Shown piece after piece: positions 22,509 to 34,200 of a DNA stretch of 64,000 bases (the first letter of the stretch is position 1; each line of letters starts with the position of its first letter). The stretch lies in contig CM039182.1 in assembly GCA_008360975.2 (NCBI GenBank), positions 89,239,405-89,303,404 on the forward strand, written 5' to 3'. The DNA comes from Lichenostomus cassidix. Lineage: Eukaryota; Chordata; Aves; Passeriformes; Meliphagidae. A program made the position numbers and the translations under genes. The notes below the pieces were generated by a model. That model was not told the DNA's origin. It searched no databases and was given only the letters and a program-made list of their open reading frames with translations.

Positions 22509-22547
22509 GTCTATGAAGAATGGAAGAGGACCAAAGCAACCTGTCAG
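22509..22547 (+). CDS. Possible 39-nt coding exon C of the same unidentified gene
   Basis: This block has a very strong acceptor (TTTGCTTTTTTTTCCCCCCAG) and a good donor (CAG|GTGGGA). It is 39 nt long, a multiple of three. Read in phase 0, as exon B requires, it gives VYEEWKRTKATCQ, an open, charged peptide consistent with exons A and B. One other frame is also open. An exon of this size can be skipped without shifting the frame, so it may be alternative. Support is weaker than for A and B because a short block with splice-like ends can occur by chance, and the implied intron is 14.9 kb. Confidence 0.4.
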
Positions 22548-25500
22548 GTGGGAAATATTTTGAAACACCAGTAAACTCAGATACAGTTATTTCACCTAAT
22601 CACAAGGTCCTCTTGTGTAACTACCATGAAAAAAAAGTCGTGGTGTATGAAGATGAGCTGATGCGAAAATAGTAATTTGTCTTCCTAAAACATTGCTTGG
22701 TTTACTTTGGATCTACCTTCAATTACCTGTAGAGAACACGAAGTACCTGCATGTTTATTTCTATTATACACTTGTTCCTGCCTTCAGCTCTAATTATGGT
22801 GCCTAAAGCATTTTAGGCAGATCAGTATCAGCCTTTTCTATTTACAGAGGATGACCATTCTTTGTTTACTACAGCTGAGTCATTTGAGGCTTCCTGGTGA
22901 TGCCCCATCACTGATGGATGATGTTAGGTAGCTTCCATTTTTGAAATTTTAATTTTAGAACAGGGCATCAAAATATATTATTTGACTTTGTCTTATTAGC
23001 AACTTTTTATTGCAACGTATCAGCACATCCTTGTTAATGTTTACAGCAAACTGTGTGTAGTGAGGCTACACCACTGGCTGAAGAGGAGTTTATGCTGACT
23101 TGTATTTTTCCTGAAGCTTATTAGAGTATTCTCCCCTCTGTTCCAGTTCACCATGTGAGACATAATGATATGCTACTGTTCACATTTACGTCAGATTGCA
23201 ATAGGGGAGAAAATGTGTGCTTTCTTGAGTCCTCATTTTCTGGTCCATAATGATTCAGATCAAATAAATTTGACACAAATTACAATCAATATCAGGCTTT
23301 TTATTTTGACTTTTGAATTGGCACTATACTATTCCATCTGTTGACATCCTGTTACCTTCTGGAATAATCTAAAATAACACAAAGTAATAATGGATTTTGA
23401 CATAATAAAGTAACACTTTAAAATAAAATGGCTCTGAGGACTTGGAGGCTGACAGATGCTGATGAAAGTGTTGAACCAAGCAGACCATCTTTGCAAAAAG
23501 ATGTGCACAAACAATGTGAGAAGATGTCTTATGCACCAGCCACTAAAATGTCCCAGGGAGGATCTCAAAGCCCTCATGTACGACAGTGACTCGTATGACT
23601 GATTGACTCATGCAAGTAATTTGCTGCTTTTTGAATAAGTTTCTGCTGGAGAGCATAAAACACATTAAACATGGATTTTTAATATCCAGGGGGTTGATGA
23701 GCAATGTACAGCACACTCCTGTAAACAAAAGTTTCTAATCTACTTGAAAATTTACTCTCCATAGGAAGAATAAGAAAGAAGAGGATTTTCGCTTTCATGG
23801 TTAAATTTTTGAAAAATATAGTACTAAATCTATTTCTTTACTATTTGCATTATTTACTGTTATTTTCAAAACATAGTAAGATAGAAACACAAATGTCTGT
23901 CCATTGAAAAAAGCATAAGATCAAGGAATCAAGAAGAGACAGAAGATACATAAATTCAAGACATAACTGAATGTCTAGTTTATGTATCATCTTCCTTTTT
24001 TTACCATAAATGTTATTTGCTTCAGCTATTCACCTGGATCTGTATTAGTCACGCCTCTGTTTCACTGAATAGCCAACTGGACAAATCTTAGCTTGAGGGC
24101 TGCACTGTTTAGCCCAAACTCAAGAAGCTTTTTAGAGTACATTGTTTAAAGCAAAAATGTCTAGTCATTGTTAATTTTGAGACAATACATAATTGTAACT
24201 CTTGTACATTTTTTCACAAAACTTACCTTTTTACCTAGATTTGAATCAGGACAGTATAAAAAACATTTTTTAAAAAAATTGGATGTAGCTTTTTTGAGGA
24301 TGGGATTAAATTCAGAAGTAGTCTTAAGTCTACAAAATTTAAAAAATATAAGGTCATAGGCAAAAATAAAAATATGATGGCTTAGTATCTGGAAAACACT
24401 ATTTTCCAGAATCTAAGTGACTTTCCATTTGACCTTTCTGTGAGTGCTAGACTGTCAGTGAGAGAAAAGAGGAAAAAGGAAAGGCAAAAATACTCTGTGC
24501 ATAAGGATATGGCCATGATGCCAATGTCCAGACTGGTCGTAACAGCTCTGTGGAGATCTTAAATAAGATGAGTTCATTCAACTCCAGTGTTCATATGAGT
24601 TTTGTCTATTGCATATAGATATTCCAAGACCTGATTCATTCTGTCACTCCACTTTTACACTGGCTTAACTTCCATGAACTGTCAAAGTTTGCAATGCTGC
24701 CCAAATACCACAGAAGCATGATAGCCTTTGCACATATTTGGCTAAAAGTGTTGGGAAAATGACATATAAATATAAAATCCTGGCACAGCACCATTTGCAC
24801 TGCACTGAAGCAAAGATTGTTGCATTCTGAAACTGATATATCCAAGGAAATATTTGTCTGCCTCTAATTATTTGGCTTCAGAATACAGGACGTAGAGGTT
24901 ATGTTTCCAATAATCATCCAGCATGGTTGAGTCCCTCTTTTCTCAAGTCAGAAACAAACCCCCCAGCCACTAAAGTACTTGCATTTATTAATAAAGAAAA
25001 TGATCATTAAATTCAAAATGACCCACTTTAAAAAAAAAAACTATTCCAAAAAGATTATGTCATTAAGCAGTTGAAGCAATGTTTTCAGATGCAGCCCTCT
25101 TTCAGGCTTTTTTTTTTTTTTTTTTTTTTGAAGCAGGTGATCCTGGCTGGATGTATTTTAAAATAATTTGAGTGATACAAGAGGCAAGCTTGTTCCTTTT
25201 GCATTCAAATATATGCTTCACAAGGTACAACTTCATTCTTTCATCTCTTTTATGATTCAGTCATATTTCATTGAAATTTTGTCAGTGTTTCTTTGTCATA
25301 GTTCCTGCCAAGCATACTCAAGCAGCTGAGATGAGACGTTGAAAGAAATGTGACTGAACGGAATTTTAACAAGGGACAGACAAATATCAGATGGTTTGTT
25401 TCACATTGTGAAGCAAACTACCTGAATCCACCATCCCTTTGAACAGTTTATCCAAGCATTAATGGAGCCTTCAGTCTGATTCTGCAGTGGTACTCAGACT

Positions 25501-28500
25501 TACAGAGCAGAAGGTGTCTCAAGCTGTGCTGAATAATTGTGAATAACAATAATATTTTCAAAATAATGAGTAATTGAAGTATATATCTGACATTCTCTTG
25601 GTTTTGCTGGAAAGAAGACAAGGACAGGGGTTTCTGTGTTTACCTCTGAAAACAATGCCAGAACACACAATTCTGGCCTAGGCAAATCTAAATGCTCGTG
25701 TTCACTGCAGTTCTAGCAGTGGCAGTGAATTTTTAATCTTCTGCTAAACAGCAGGCAGTCAGTCTTCTTCAAGAATAGATGCGTAGAGAAGAAAAAAAAC
25801 AATATAGTTAGAGGAGTGAAGAATTTTGCAACAGAACTAACTCACATCATCATAAAAATTGGCTGGCATTGGGCTAGCCTCACTGTTATAAAAAACCCCA
25901 ACCCACAAAAGTATAGACATACTACTGCTGCTTCACTGGCCTTAATTAATGTTGTTTTTTATTCAAAGAAGCAGTTTAAAGTAGAGAGCAAAAAGAGGAG
26001 AAACAAAGCAATCACATAAAATCTGGAAATGTTAAAATTTGTAAATTTCTCTGCATGAAATCAAACTTGCAGTACATTAAGTATGTTCCACAGTGTGACA
26101 CTGTCAGCTAGTGAAAAAGTGATTTTTATTTTACATTTGCAGTAATATGGTAACCAGGAAAATGAGTGTATCTTTTTGTGGAGGATTCACATACCACAAA
26201 GGAAGATCTTGTGTGGATGAGAACTGGCTTCACATGACCTGATGTGAATTTTGTGCCCTGCATAAGGGTTTAGTCTTATTGAAAAAATGTAGTATGAGTA
26301 AGGATTGTTGATGAGACTTTTATCAAAGCAGAAATCTGACAGGCTTCAGAGCGCCATTAAAAGTCTGCTTCATAAGACATCTAGGTACTTCTGAAACTGT
26401 ACCTTATAGTATGAACATGCTTTGTAGGAGGCTATGTTTAACATTACATGGATAACTTGCCTTCTGGCATTTCCTAGCTCTCAAGCGCTTCATTTCACAA
26501 TTTAAATAACATTATTTTAATATAAGTGGGTTCAGTTTTTGTTTGCCTTTGGTGGGGTAGAAAGAAGAGGTAGTATTTCACTCTGTTTTGCATACCAGGT
26601 ATGTTAAAATGACATTTGTTTAAAAAATATCAGAGCCATGCAAGGGATTTTCACTCATCTGTGATCAGAGCACCTGTGTCCTGCTCACAAATATATCACT
26701 TTTGAAACTTATTCTAACATGTTACCCTCATAGTACTTTGAAATAGATGCTATTTCCAAGTCCCCTTCTAGAGGCATATCTCTTTTTTGTCTTCTGTTCT
26801 ACTGAAAGTCATATGAAGATATCTGTCTAAGAAAAAAGACATGAGAAACTCAACTCTAAATCAGAAGCAGAATTTCTGAGAACTACAGTGCCAAAAGTTT
26901 TCTATAGTTCATTAAACAATACAGAGGAACATGGAATTTCTCTGCCAAAAGGAAAGGAAAATTTCCTTGGTTCTCAACAGGACACAGACTACTTAACGTT
27001 CTCAAAGCATAATAGTAAATATTTGGAGCTACTTAATGATTCTGTAGAAAATGTTTATTCATTGGAATTCTGGAACCCCTTTTTCATCAAGAACATTATC
27101 ATTTGGTAACTGTTTAGATGTATGCAAAATTATTGAGAAACAGCTATTGTGAAGGTGCAAGCAAAAACTATAGTGGGTAGAAAAGTATTCCAATTAAAAA
27201 AAAAGCCCAAACTCAAAAAACCTTTCAACATTCACTAAATAGTACTGCTGTTTTGTGGGGAGTGCCATTGTAAATATTGCATATGAAACAGATGATGATA
27301 AGCTGCATATGTCCTGTTATGTTCATTATAGCTTGTGTCTTGCTGCCTCATGACTGATGTGCTAAAGACTATTGCGCTGTTATTGTCTTTTGCCATGGTT
27401 GCCCTTAAAATTTACAGCATCATCCCCAGGAAATAAAATTGTGTTTCAGAGAAAAAAATAAAAATCCACTGCTGTTGCATTTCCAACAACATCTTCTCTG
27501 TTCTATCTAAAAGACAAAAGAATTCTCTTAATGTTGAATTTATTAAGTCATTTAAAGAGATAGACCCAAAGGGCTTGGTTCTGTAGGTACATGTAGGTAT
27601 GTGTTATTTCTATAGATTTTGGAAATAAAAAATATTGATACAGTGATGTGATACCTAAGAGGAAAAAATGAAAAATTCTTTTAATGAGAAATTGAAACAG
27701 GGCATTCTATTAAATTCCTCAGAAATATATATGATGACAGAATATAAACTTTATGGTGTGTGTCGTATACCTACATGCCATACACACATAGCAGTCTTTT
27801 CTTAGAGTTTTTATTACTTAATTACTATAAGAACTGAATTAATTTCATGTGTATCCCATAATTATTAAGGGAGAACATGGAAGGTTTTGAATGCCATATA
27901 CTTTATATTACACAGTATAAACACTTTGCATCTTCTTTTGTAAACACAATTTTATTAACATTTATTTTCTTTTTATTAACCTGTTAGAGCCCTTTCTTTT
28001 AGCTTTCCCTTCTCTGGAGAATCTATTATTTCTGTAGAAGACTTTTTAACTCAGTATTGCTTTCACATTGTAACCAAAGACTAACTGGGGCAGTTGAAGC
28101 TGTTTTCAGCATGAGTTCTTTTAGACATGATGCTATCTCATCAGTAGCACAGACATGAAAGATAATTCTTGGTGGTCTCATTCAGTCGCAATTCCAATAG
28201 AGCTAACAAATTAATGTGGGGTAGAACTTTTCACAAATCCTTCATCCATTACAGAACAATTTTTCAAAATATAGAGCACTTTGTAAGTCAAACAAAGTAG
28301 AATTATGGTTTAGTGAACTGCAGTCCTGAGTGTGTTATGGTTTATTTTTCTGGTAAAAAAATAAACTATTACTTTGACTAATAACTCTCATGGAATGTAG
28401 GAAAAGATTACCATTAGGTATTCCCTGCCAAAAGAAATTGATATCATGATACTTTTAAAGCACACCAAAAGGACCTGAATTTACTGGTACTTGAATACAT

Positions 28501-29610
28501 TTTTAGGCCTGGCATATGTCATTACTGTAAATCTTTCAAACATTTAGAGTAGAGAAGAGTAAGTTTCATCTTACTTCTGGAAAAAGTTGCTGCTAATCCT
28601 CCTTGCACTCTGGGCTTGATCCAGGGAGAATCTGTGATTCTCATTGAGCCGAGTTAAGCAATGACCACAATAACTCAGCACCTTTCTGGCTGAACTCTTT
28701 TGGACTGATTATCTGCATTTAAATATGAGTGTGCTGCACATTTGTATGTCCTAGAAATGGAGAGAGAAGGAAAGAAAGTCCCAGTCCAGTCCCAAAAGCT
28801 CATCAAAATATATCTTTATATGAAATCTCTAAGGAAGACATTTTTGTATATTCTTGTGCCAGTGGGACCAGTGAAGAGTTTTTGCTTGCTGATGGATCCA
28901 GCCCTAGCAGATCATATTTTTGGGAAGGTGACTTTCATCTTGAGTGACTGTCTTGAAAAAATATAAAGGTGAAATTTTATTATGAAGAGTCTGGTTTATA
29001 ATTCCCTCTCCAACAAAGTTTTGTCCTTTTACAGCTCCACTTAAAATGTTGTAACACAGAAAGCCCTCAAACACTACTGAAAATTGTTAGGGATATTTAT
29101 TTAACTGCTTTAAATTGATTCAGGAATATACAGCTATTTGGAATGTTTTGGTCATTGTTTAAGTATCTGCACAACTGAATGATTGCAGGAAACTGCTGTG
29201 AATGCTGACAGCAAAAGGCAGAGGTCTTCCAGTGATGCTTGTATCTGAGAACAGAAGGAGAGCATACGAAAGCACAGAGGTTTATGCATAAAATATAAAT
29301 TATATAAAGATCTAACTGATTAGAAAAATAAAATAATAAAGTGTTAACACATTACTACCACTTTTCCCATAATATGTGTCTATATGCATGTGTAGAAGTC
29401 CCTTAAATCCCAGGAGAGTGGTCTGCCCTCATGTATGAACCCAAGGAGTGAACACTACAGAGAAAACTACATCCCCCCCGTTTTGTGCCTACGTTATTTG
29501 ATCAATAATAATTACAAAATTAGCATGCAGGGATTGATGTAAATAGAAAGAAAATTCCTCAAGCTTCAATGATACTTAGTAGCCTTGGAGTTGCATGATT
29601 AGCAGATATA
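22548..29610. other. Long non-coding segment, probable intron
   Basis: AT-rich DNA without a recognised gene or mobile element. It holds a 22-T run (25108-25129) and a possible 38-nt exon at 26561-26598. A C/D snoRNA-like pair near 27.29 kb was considered and rejected. Confidence 0.4.
25108..25129 (+). repeat. Homopolymer (T)22
   Basis: Twenty-two consecutive T residues are read directly. No retroposed sequence was recognised beside it, so it is not called a poly(A) tail of a minus-strand insertion. Confidence 0.95.
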
Positions 29611-29739
29611 GCCCTGATCCAGCAAAGCCTTTTCAGCATGTGTTTAACTTCCACCCTGCAGGTTGTTCCTCTGAAGTACTACACGCACAGCTAAAGCTAA
29701 GCACATACTTAACTCAAGACCTATGCTAGACTGAGGCCC
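29611..29739. repeat. Ancient palindromic interspersed repeat (MITE-like)
   Basis: The left end reads GCCCTGATCCAGCAAAGCCT, then CAGCATGTGTTTAACTT. The right end, read on the minus strand, gives GGGCCTCAGTCTAGCATAGG, then TTAAGTATGTGCTTAGCTTTA. These are decayed inverted arms of one palindrome. The motif family (CTGATCCAGCAAAGC with TTAAGCAYGTGCTTAA) is one I recall as widespread in turtle, crocodile and bird genomes. The copy is heavily diverged. A non-autonomous DNA transposon origin is inference. Confidence 0.5.
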
Positions 29740-31160
29740 AAAGTTATTAAAGAAGAGTGTGAAATTTCATTAGATTTACAGAATATAAAGAGATACAAAG
29801 AACCATAATGACACCAGCAGGTTTCAGCTGTACAGATTATACAGCTTGCATGGTTTGCTCTAAAGTTACGCAAACAGGGTTTTTTTTCAGAGTAACTAAG
29901 AAGGAAGTTTCAAATGGTACTAGTAAAGCATAAAAGTAAAGATGTAATTGTCAGTTGTGTACTGAAAGATTTGAAGCAACTACAGTAAATATTTGTGGTC
30001 TTAAATCTCAAGTTTTGTACACCAGCTTTTTTACATGCAGTATTGATTGCCAAGGTTAAAACATGGCTGAATATTTGCACAGGAAAAATGTTGTCTTCCT
30101 TTGTTAGGACTAAATCTATATACTGATTACTGTTGTTTGAAGAAACAGTAGTACAGCGCTTTAAATTGTAACCTTCATAAATACTTTTACTTAAATAGGA
30201 ACCTCAAAATCCTAAGGCAAACAAAAGCATGATTATATGTACAGCAATAATGCCCTTATCACAATGGGATAACAAACACAATGGTTAGCAACATTTGAAT
30301 AGTGTAACAAGAGTGTTTATAATAAGATGATTAGAGGCAAAATGCAATGGCTCTTTCACTGCTTCCTGAGCATACCAAACTGTTTGTCACTTAGGGACCT
30401 CAGAACAGTTTCTAGATAATTCTTCCTGTAAAGCTACTTTTGTAAGGTAAGCTTTTCATAAGCTTTAATAAAGCACATCTTTCAAAGTAGCAATGGTAGT
30501 AGGGTTTAACATGGCTTGAGGACAAAAATATGGTCGAGACAAGGACAGGAAAAGGTCTCTTTGTTCAACTAGACTTTCTGATTTAGCATCATACCTCTCG
30601 GTACATCAGTTCTCAACTCCTGCTCTTTGTAATAAGATCCCATTTATTCATATTGATTACCCTTTTTCACAAATTGCACTTTATACTTTCATGGATTTGT
30701 TTCTTTTTTTATATGAACTTGCACAATTTTATATTTTTAATATATTGTTATGTTAACATCTTGCTAAATCTTACCACTGATTTACAAGATGCTGGTGATG
30801 AATTTCTAAAAATAGGAATTGTTTTATGGATGTAACTTATTCAGTGGCCTGCATGGTGAGATTACTGAAATGGCAAATAAAAATGTTCTGTGAGGAAATG
30901 ATCTCTTTCACATTTAGTTCTGTTCTGTTCTGAGAGATCCCAGTATTGCCACTGAGCATTTAGTGAAGGTGTCAGACATGATAAAGATTAGGCTGATTCA
31001 TTATTATCAGTGTACTTATTTCATCCTAGTAGTAATGTGCTAGAAGATTTATAAGCAGTTGCGAACAAGTAAATTTACTGAACTTCTGTTGTTCTGATGC
31101 TTTTGTATGTAAGCAAGGTTTTCACTTTTGCTGCAACAAAAGGTATTCCACATCCCGTTG
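29740..31160. other. Non-coding segment before the CCAT microsatellite
   Basis: No recognised family. A 52-nt block at 30395-30446 has a good acceptor and an AAG|GTAAGC donor and is described as a finding. Confidence 0.4.
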
Positions 31161-31239
31161 TCCGTCCATCCATCCGTCCATCCATCCATCCACCCATCCA
31201 TCCACCCATCCATCCATCCATCCACCCATCCATCCATTC
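31161..31239 (+). repeat. (CCAT)n tetranucleotide microsatellite
   Basis: About 79 bases of CCAT units with occasional CCGT and CCAC variants. Several reading frames are open through it on both strands (Trp-Met-Asp-Gly or Pro-Ser-Ile-His repeats). These are products of the repeat and not genes. Confidence 0.97.
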
Positions 31240-34200
31240 CCAAGGCAATCCATTTGCACTTTGCATAAACAACCTAAGTGCAGTAGCAAAGGCTGAATTG
31301 ACTGAATCTCCACCCCAGCAACTTCTGCCACCCCTTTATTGTGACAGTACAATGTGTTTGATTTTAAAGTTCACATTCCCATATGAATTTTCTTCCATGT
31401 GAACATGGGACCAATCTTACAGAACTTCAAAGTGAGGGAAGATGTATTCTCAACATTGTAGAACTGGTGGCCAAAAGGTCTTGAAATATGAATTGAAATC
31501 TGAAGAAGGACAATGGTTGTCCTTCCTGTACTGACATAAGAAGGTGACAGATGAAGCTGCATGGTAAGATCAAGGAAGGCCTATAAAAACTAGCAAGCAA
31601 TGTAAATTATTCCTGGGTGTATTTTAATGGTATATTTGTTTTTGTTCTTTTTGTTATATGCCATAGGTTATGATTTTAAGATATGATATTTTAGGGTGCC
31701 GTAGCTAAAACGATAAGCAAACATTTACTCATAATGACAGTATAAGTAACAGAAATTTATTGCAAAAGCATCTAACTCAAGACAAAAAAAGTTAGCTAGT
31801 AGGTTGAAACAAGAGTCATAACAAAATTTCCTTCATATTTTGATGAAATATTTCACTTCTATTCCATTCTCAGTATATGCCTGCCCAGTCAACACAAAAT
31901 TTGTTGCATTATTTCCCATCAGTCAATTGGAATAAAAAAAAAAATCCATTAAAAATCAATCACAAATTACATTTTCAGTTGCCTATGGGCATTCAAATAA
32001 ATTAAGGTTAAGTTAGAGTACATGACCCATTTTGAAGACAGTTGCCACACACCATTATTGCAGAAATTAACAAATGGGCTTATTTATGAAATTAATAACA
32101 TGAATATGCTATTTCTTATTCTACAGGAGAAAACAATTCCTTATCATGAATACGGATGTGCAGCTGAGAGGCAGCTGAGGTAGCTAGTTATGTGTTATAG
32201 AACCAGCATAACAATTAAGGATTTTCTTTCTGATTAAATATTTCTTCCTTGTATTATTAGTATGCCGTAATCCAACAATATTTGGTCAATTACATGTAGC
32301 TTTGCAGAACAATTTTAAACTCATAGCATATCTCATTATACCATAATCTTGTTCTGTGCTTTAAGCCTATCTTAAAATTTAGAAATGTTTCTTTAATAGC
32401 AGATAGTCACAACCCAGTCATGATTAACATTCAATCCCACTCCATTGACAGAGCTTGTTCCTGTACAGAAAAGGAAGAAGAGATTAGCGATTACTAGAAA
32501 ATGTACTTTCTGTTTCCTATTCCTATATCTTTGTAAGTCCTTGTAGAGAAAAAACAATAAACAAAAAGTCCCAGCCAAATTAGCAAGCCTGAACCACAAA
32601 CCAAGTGTTTTCTTCTAGCATTTTGAAAATCATTTCCACCCAGCTATTTTTGGCTGAGTGTGCTAGTTCTGGTTCAGTAAAACTGACACTAAATCCTACA
32701 CTAATGGGTAGCAGGAATTTTATTTTATTTTATTTCAAAATATTTTTAAATATTTGACTTTTTATTTCTATTAGAAATTCAATCATGAGATTTCAATAAA
32801 ATATATTGCCCCTGAAAATTACATAAAATTAGTATGAATTAAAACAAATCAACTGTATAAAATTATCATTTACACATATGAAGGAAAAATTCCTCCCCAG
32901 TGCTTTAGCTTATCATCTTTAATTTATGTGTGTCATGAATTAAGTCAACCACTGAAAAGTTACTGATAAGTAGACTTTTGTGATCTTGGGTCCATACTGG
33001 GTTGTATTCATTTTTGCTGCTTCCTCTCATGGCTTGAATTTCAGTTCTCAAAAGCTTACTCTCACAGGAATTCCATAAATTCACATAAATTATTCCACAG
33101 GATGAACTGACTGAACAGTAAGACTGGGTTGACAGCATTGAGAAAGATGGAAAAAAAGCTATGCTGTTTCCTAAATATCACATTGTTATCATTAGCTGCT
33201 TCCATCATCAACTTTGGCTTTTCCCTGCCTTTGAGAGTGTGGAGTTACTGCCTCAAAACATAAGCTTTCCATAGCTTTCAAAACTAGAGTGTTTTACATG
33301 AACTCTGTCCTACATAGGCCCTCTGTTCTACAGATTTTTCTATTTTATATATAAACTATTTATGTGTAGCAATTTATGTGTATGTTTATACAGTACCAAA
33401 AGCAACAGAAGCCTGATCTGCAGAAGTAGAGTCACTGAGTGTTATGGCAGTCATGAAAACTTTGCTTTGGCTGAGGTCACACTAACAGAAGGGATGTTGT
33501 GGATGGATCCTACTTTGTGGAAGGATTTTCTCTTGGATATGTGAAAGACTGCCAGCAACTGCTTTTGATCTCTCAAAACATATCAGGATACTGTATGACT
33601 TCTCTCACCTCATGTGTTCATGCCAAACTGAGCTCTTCTGGCACACTGGTCATACCTCATCTCAAAGACAGATGAGGAAAGGCCAGAGACTTTCTCAGTG
33701 CTCTGCTCTGCGGGTGAAACTAGTAAAGTATAAGCTGCCCTGGAATTTTATACTTTAATAAGAGGTTGAAAAAGCTGGAAAGGATAGTATTTAGAAAACA
33801 TGGGTTCAATAACAACCTTCACTCAGTGCTCACACTCACACTCATTTGTGGTGTGGAATGAAAATAAGCTGAGACAAGGAAACTCCCACCAAGTTGTGTG
33901 GTGGTCATAGTATTTGAACTTGTATCTTGTCCCCAGAAGAGATACCACAATATTTTTACAATTCTGTGAAATGAACCCTGTGAACTACAAAATTTAATGT
34001 AAAACATTTCAACTGGTTCTGCTTCTGAGGTGCATTCATGGCAAGGAGCAATTTGGAACATCACTTTGTGCTAATACACGGAATATAGTTTGAATATGCC
34101 TGAATTTGAAATTAAAGACTGCCTTCTTGCCTTACATTGAGTATGTGCTGACATGCCACAGTTAGGGTTCTACATTTCCTAGAAAGGAAGTATTTCTTTA

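Noticed and set aside
27290..27362. C/D-box snoRNA-like pair (ATGATGA ... CTGA)
   Set aside because: The terminal stem does not pair and no C'/D' boxes were found. The short boxes are expected by chance.
31049..31402. Several overlapping frames with Trp-Met-Asp-Gly or Pro-Ser-Ile-His repeats
   Set aside because: All come from the CCAT microsatellite, which is open in multiple frames on both strands.
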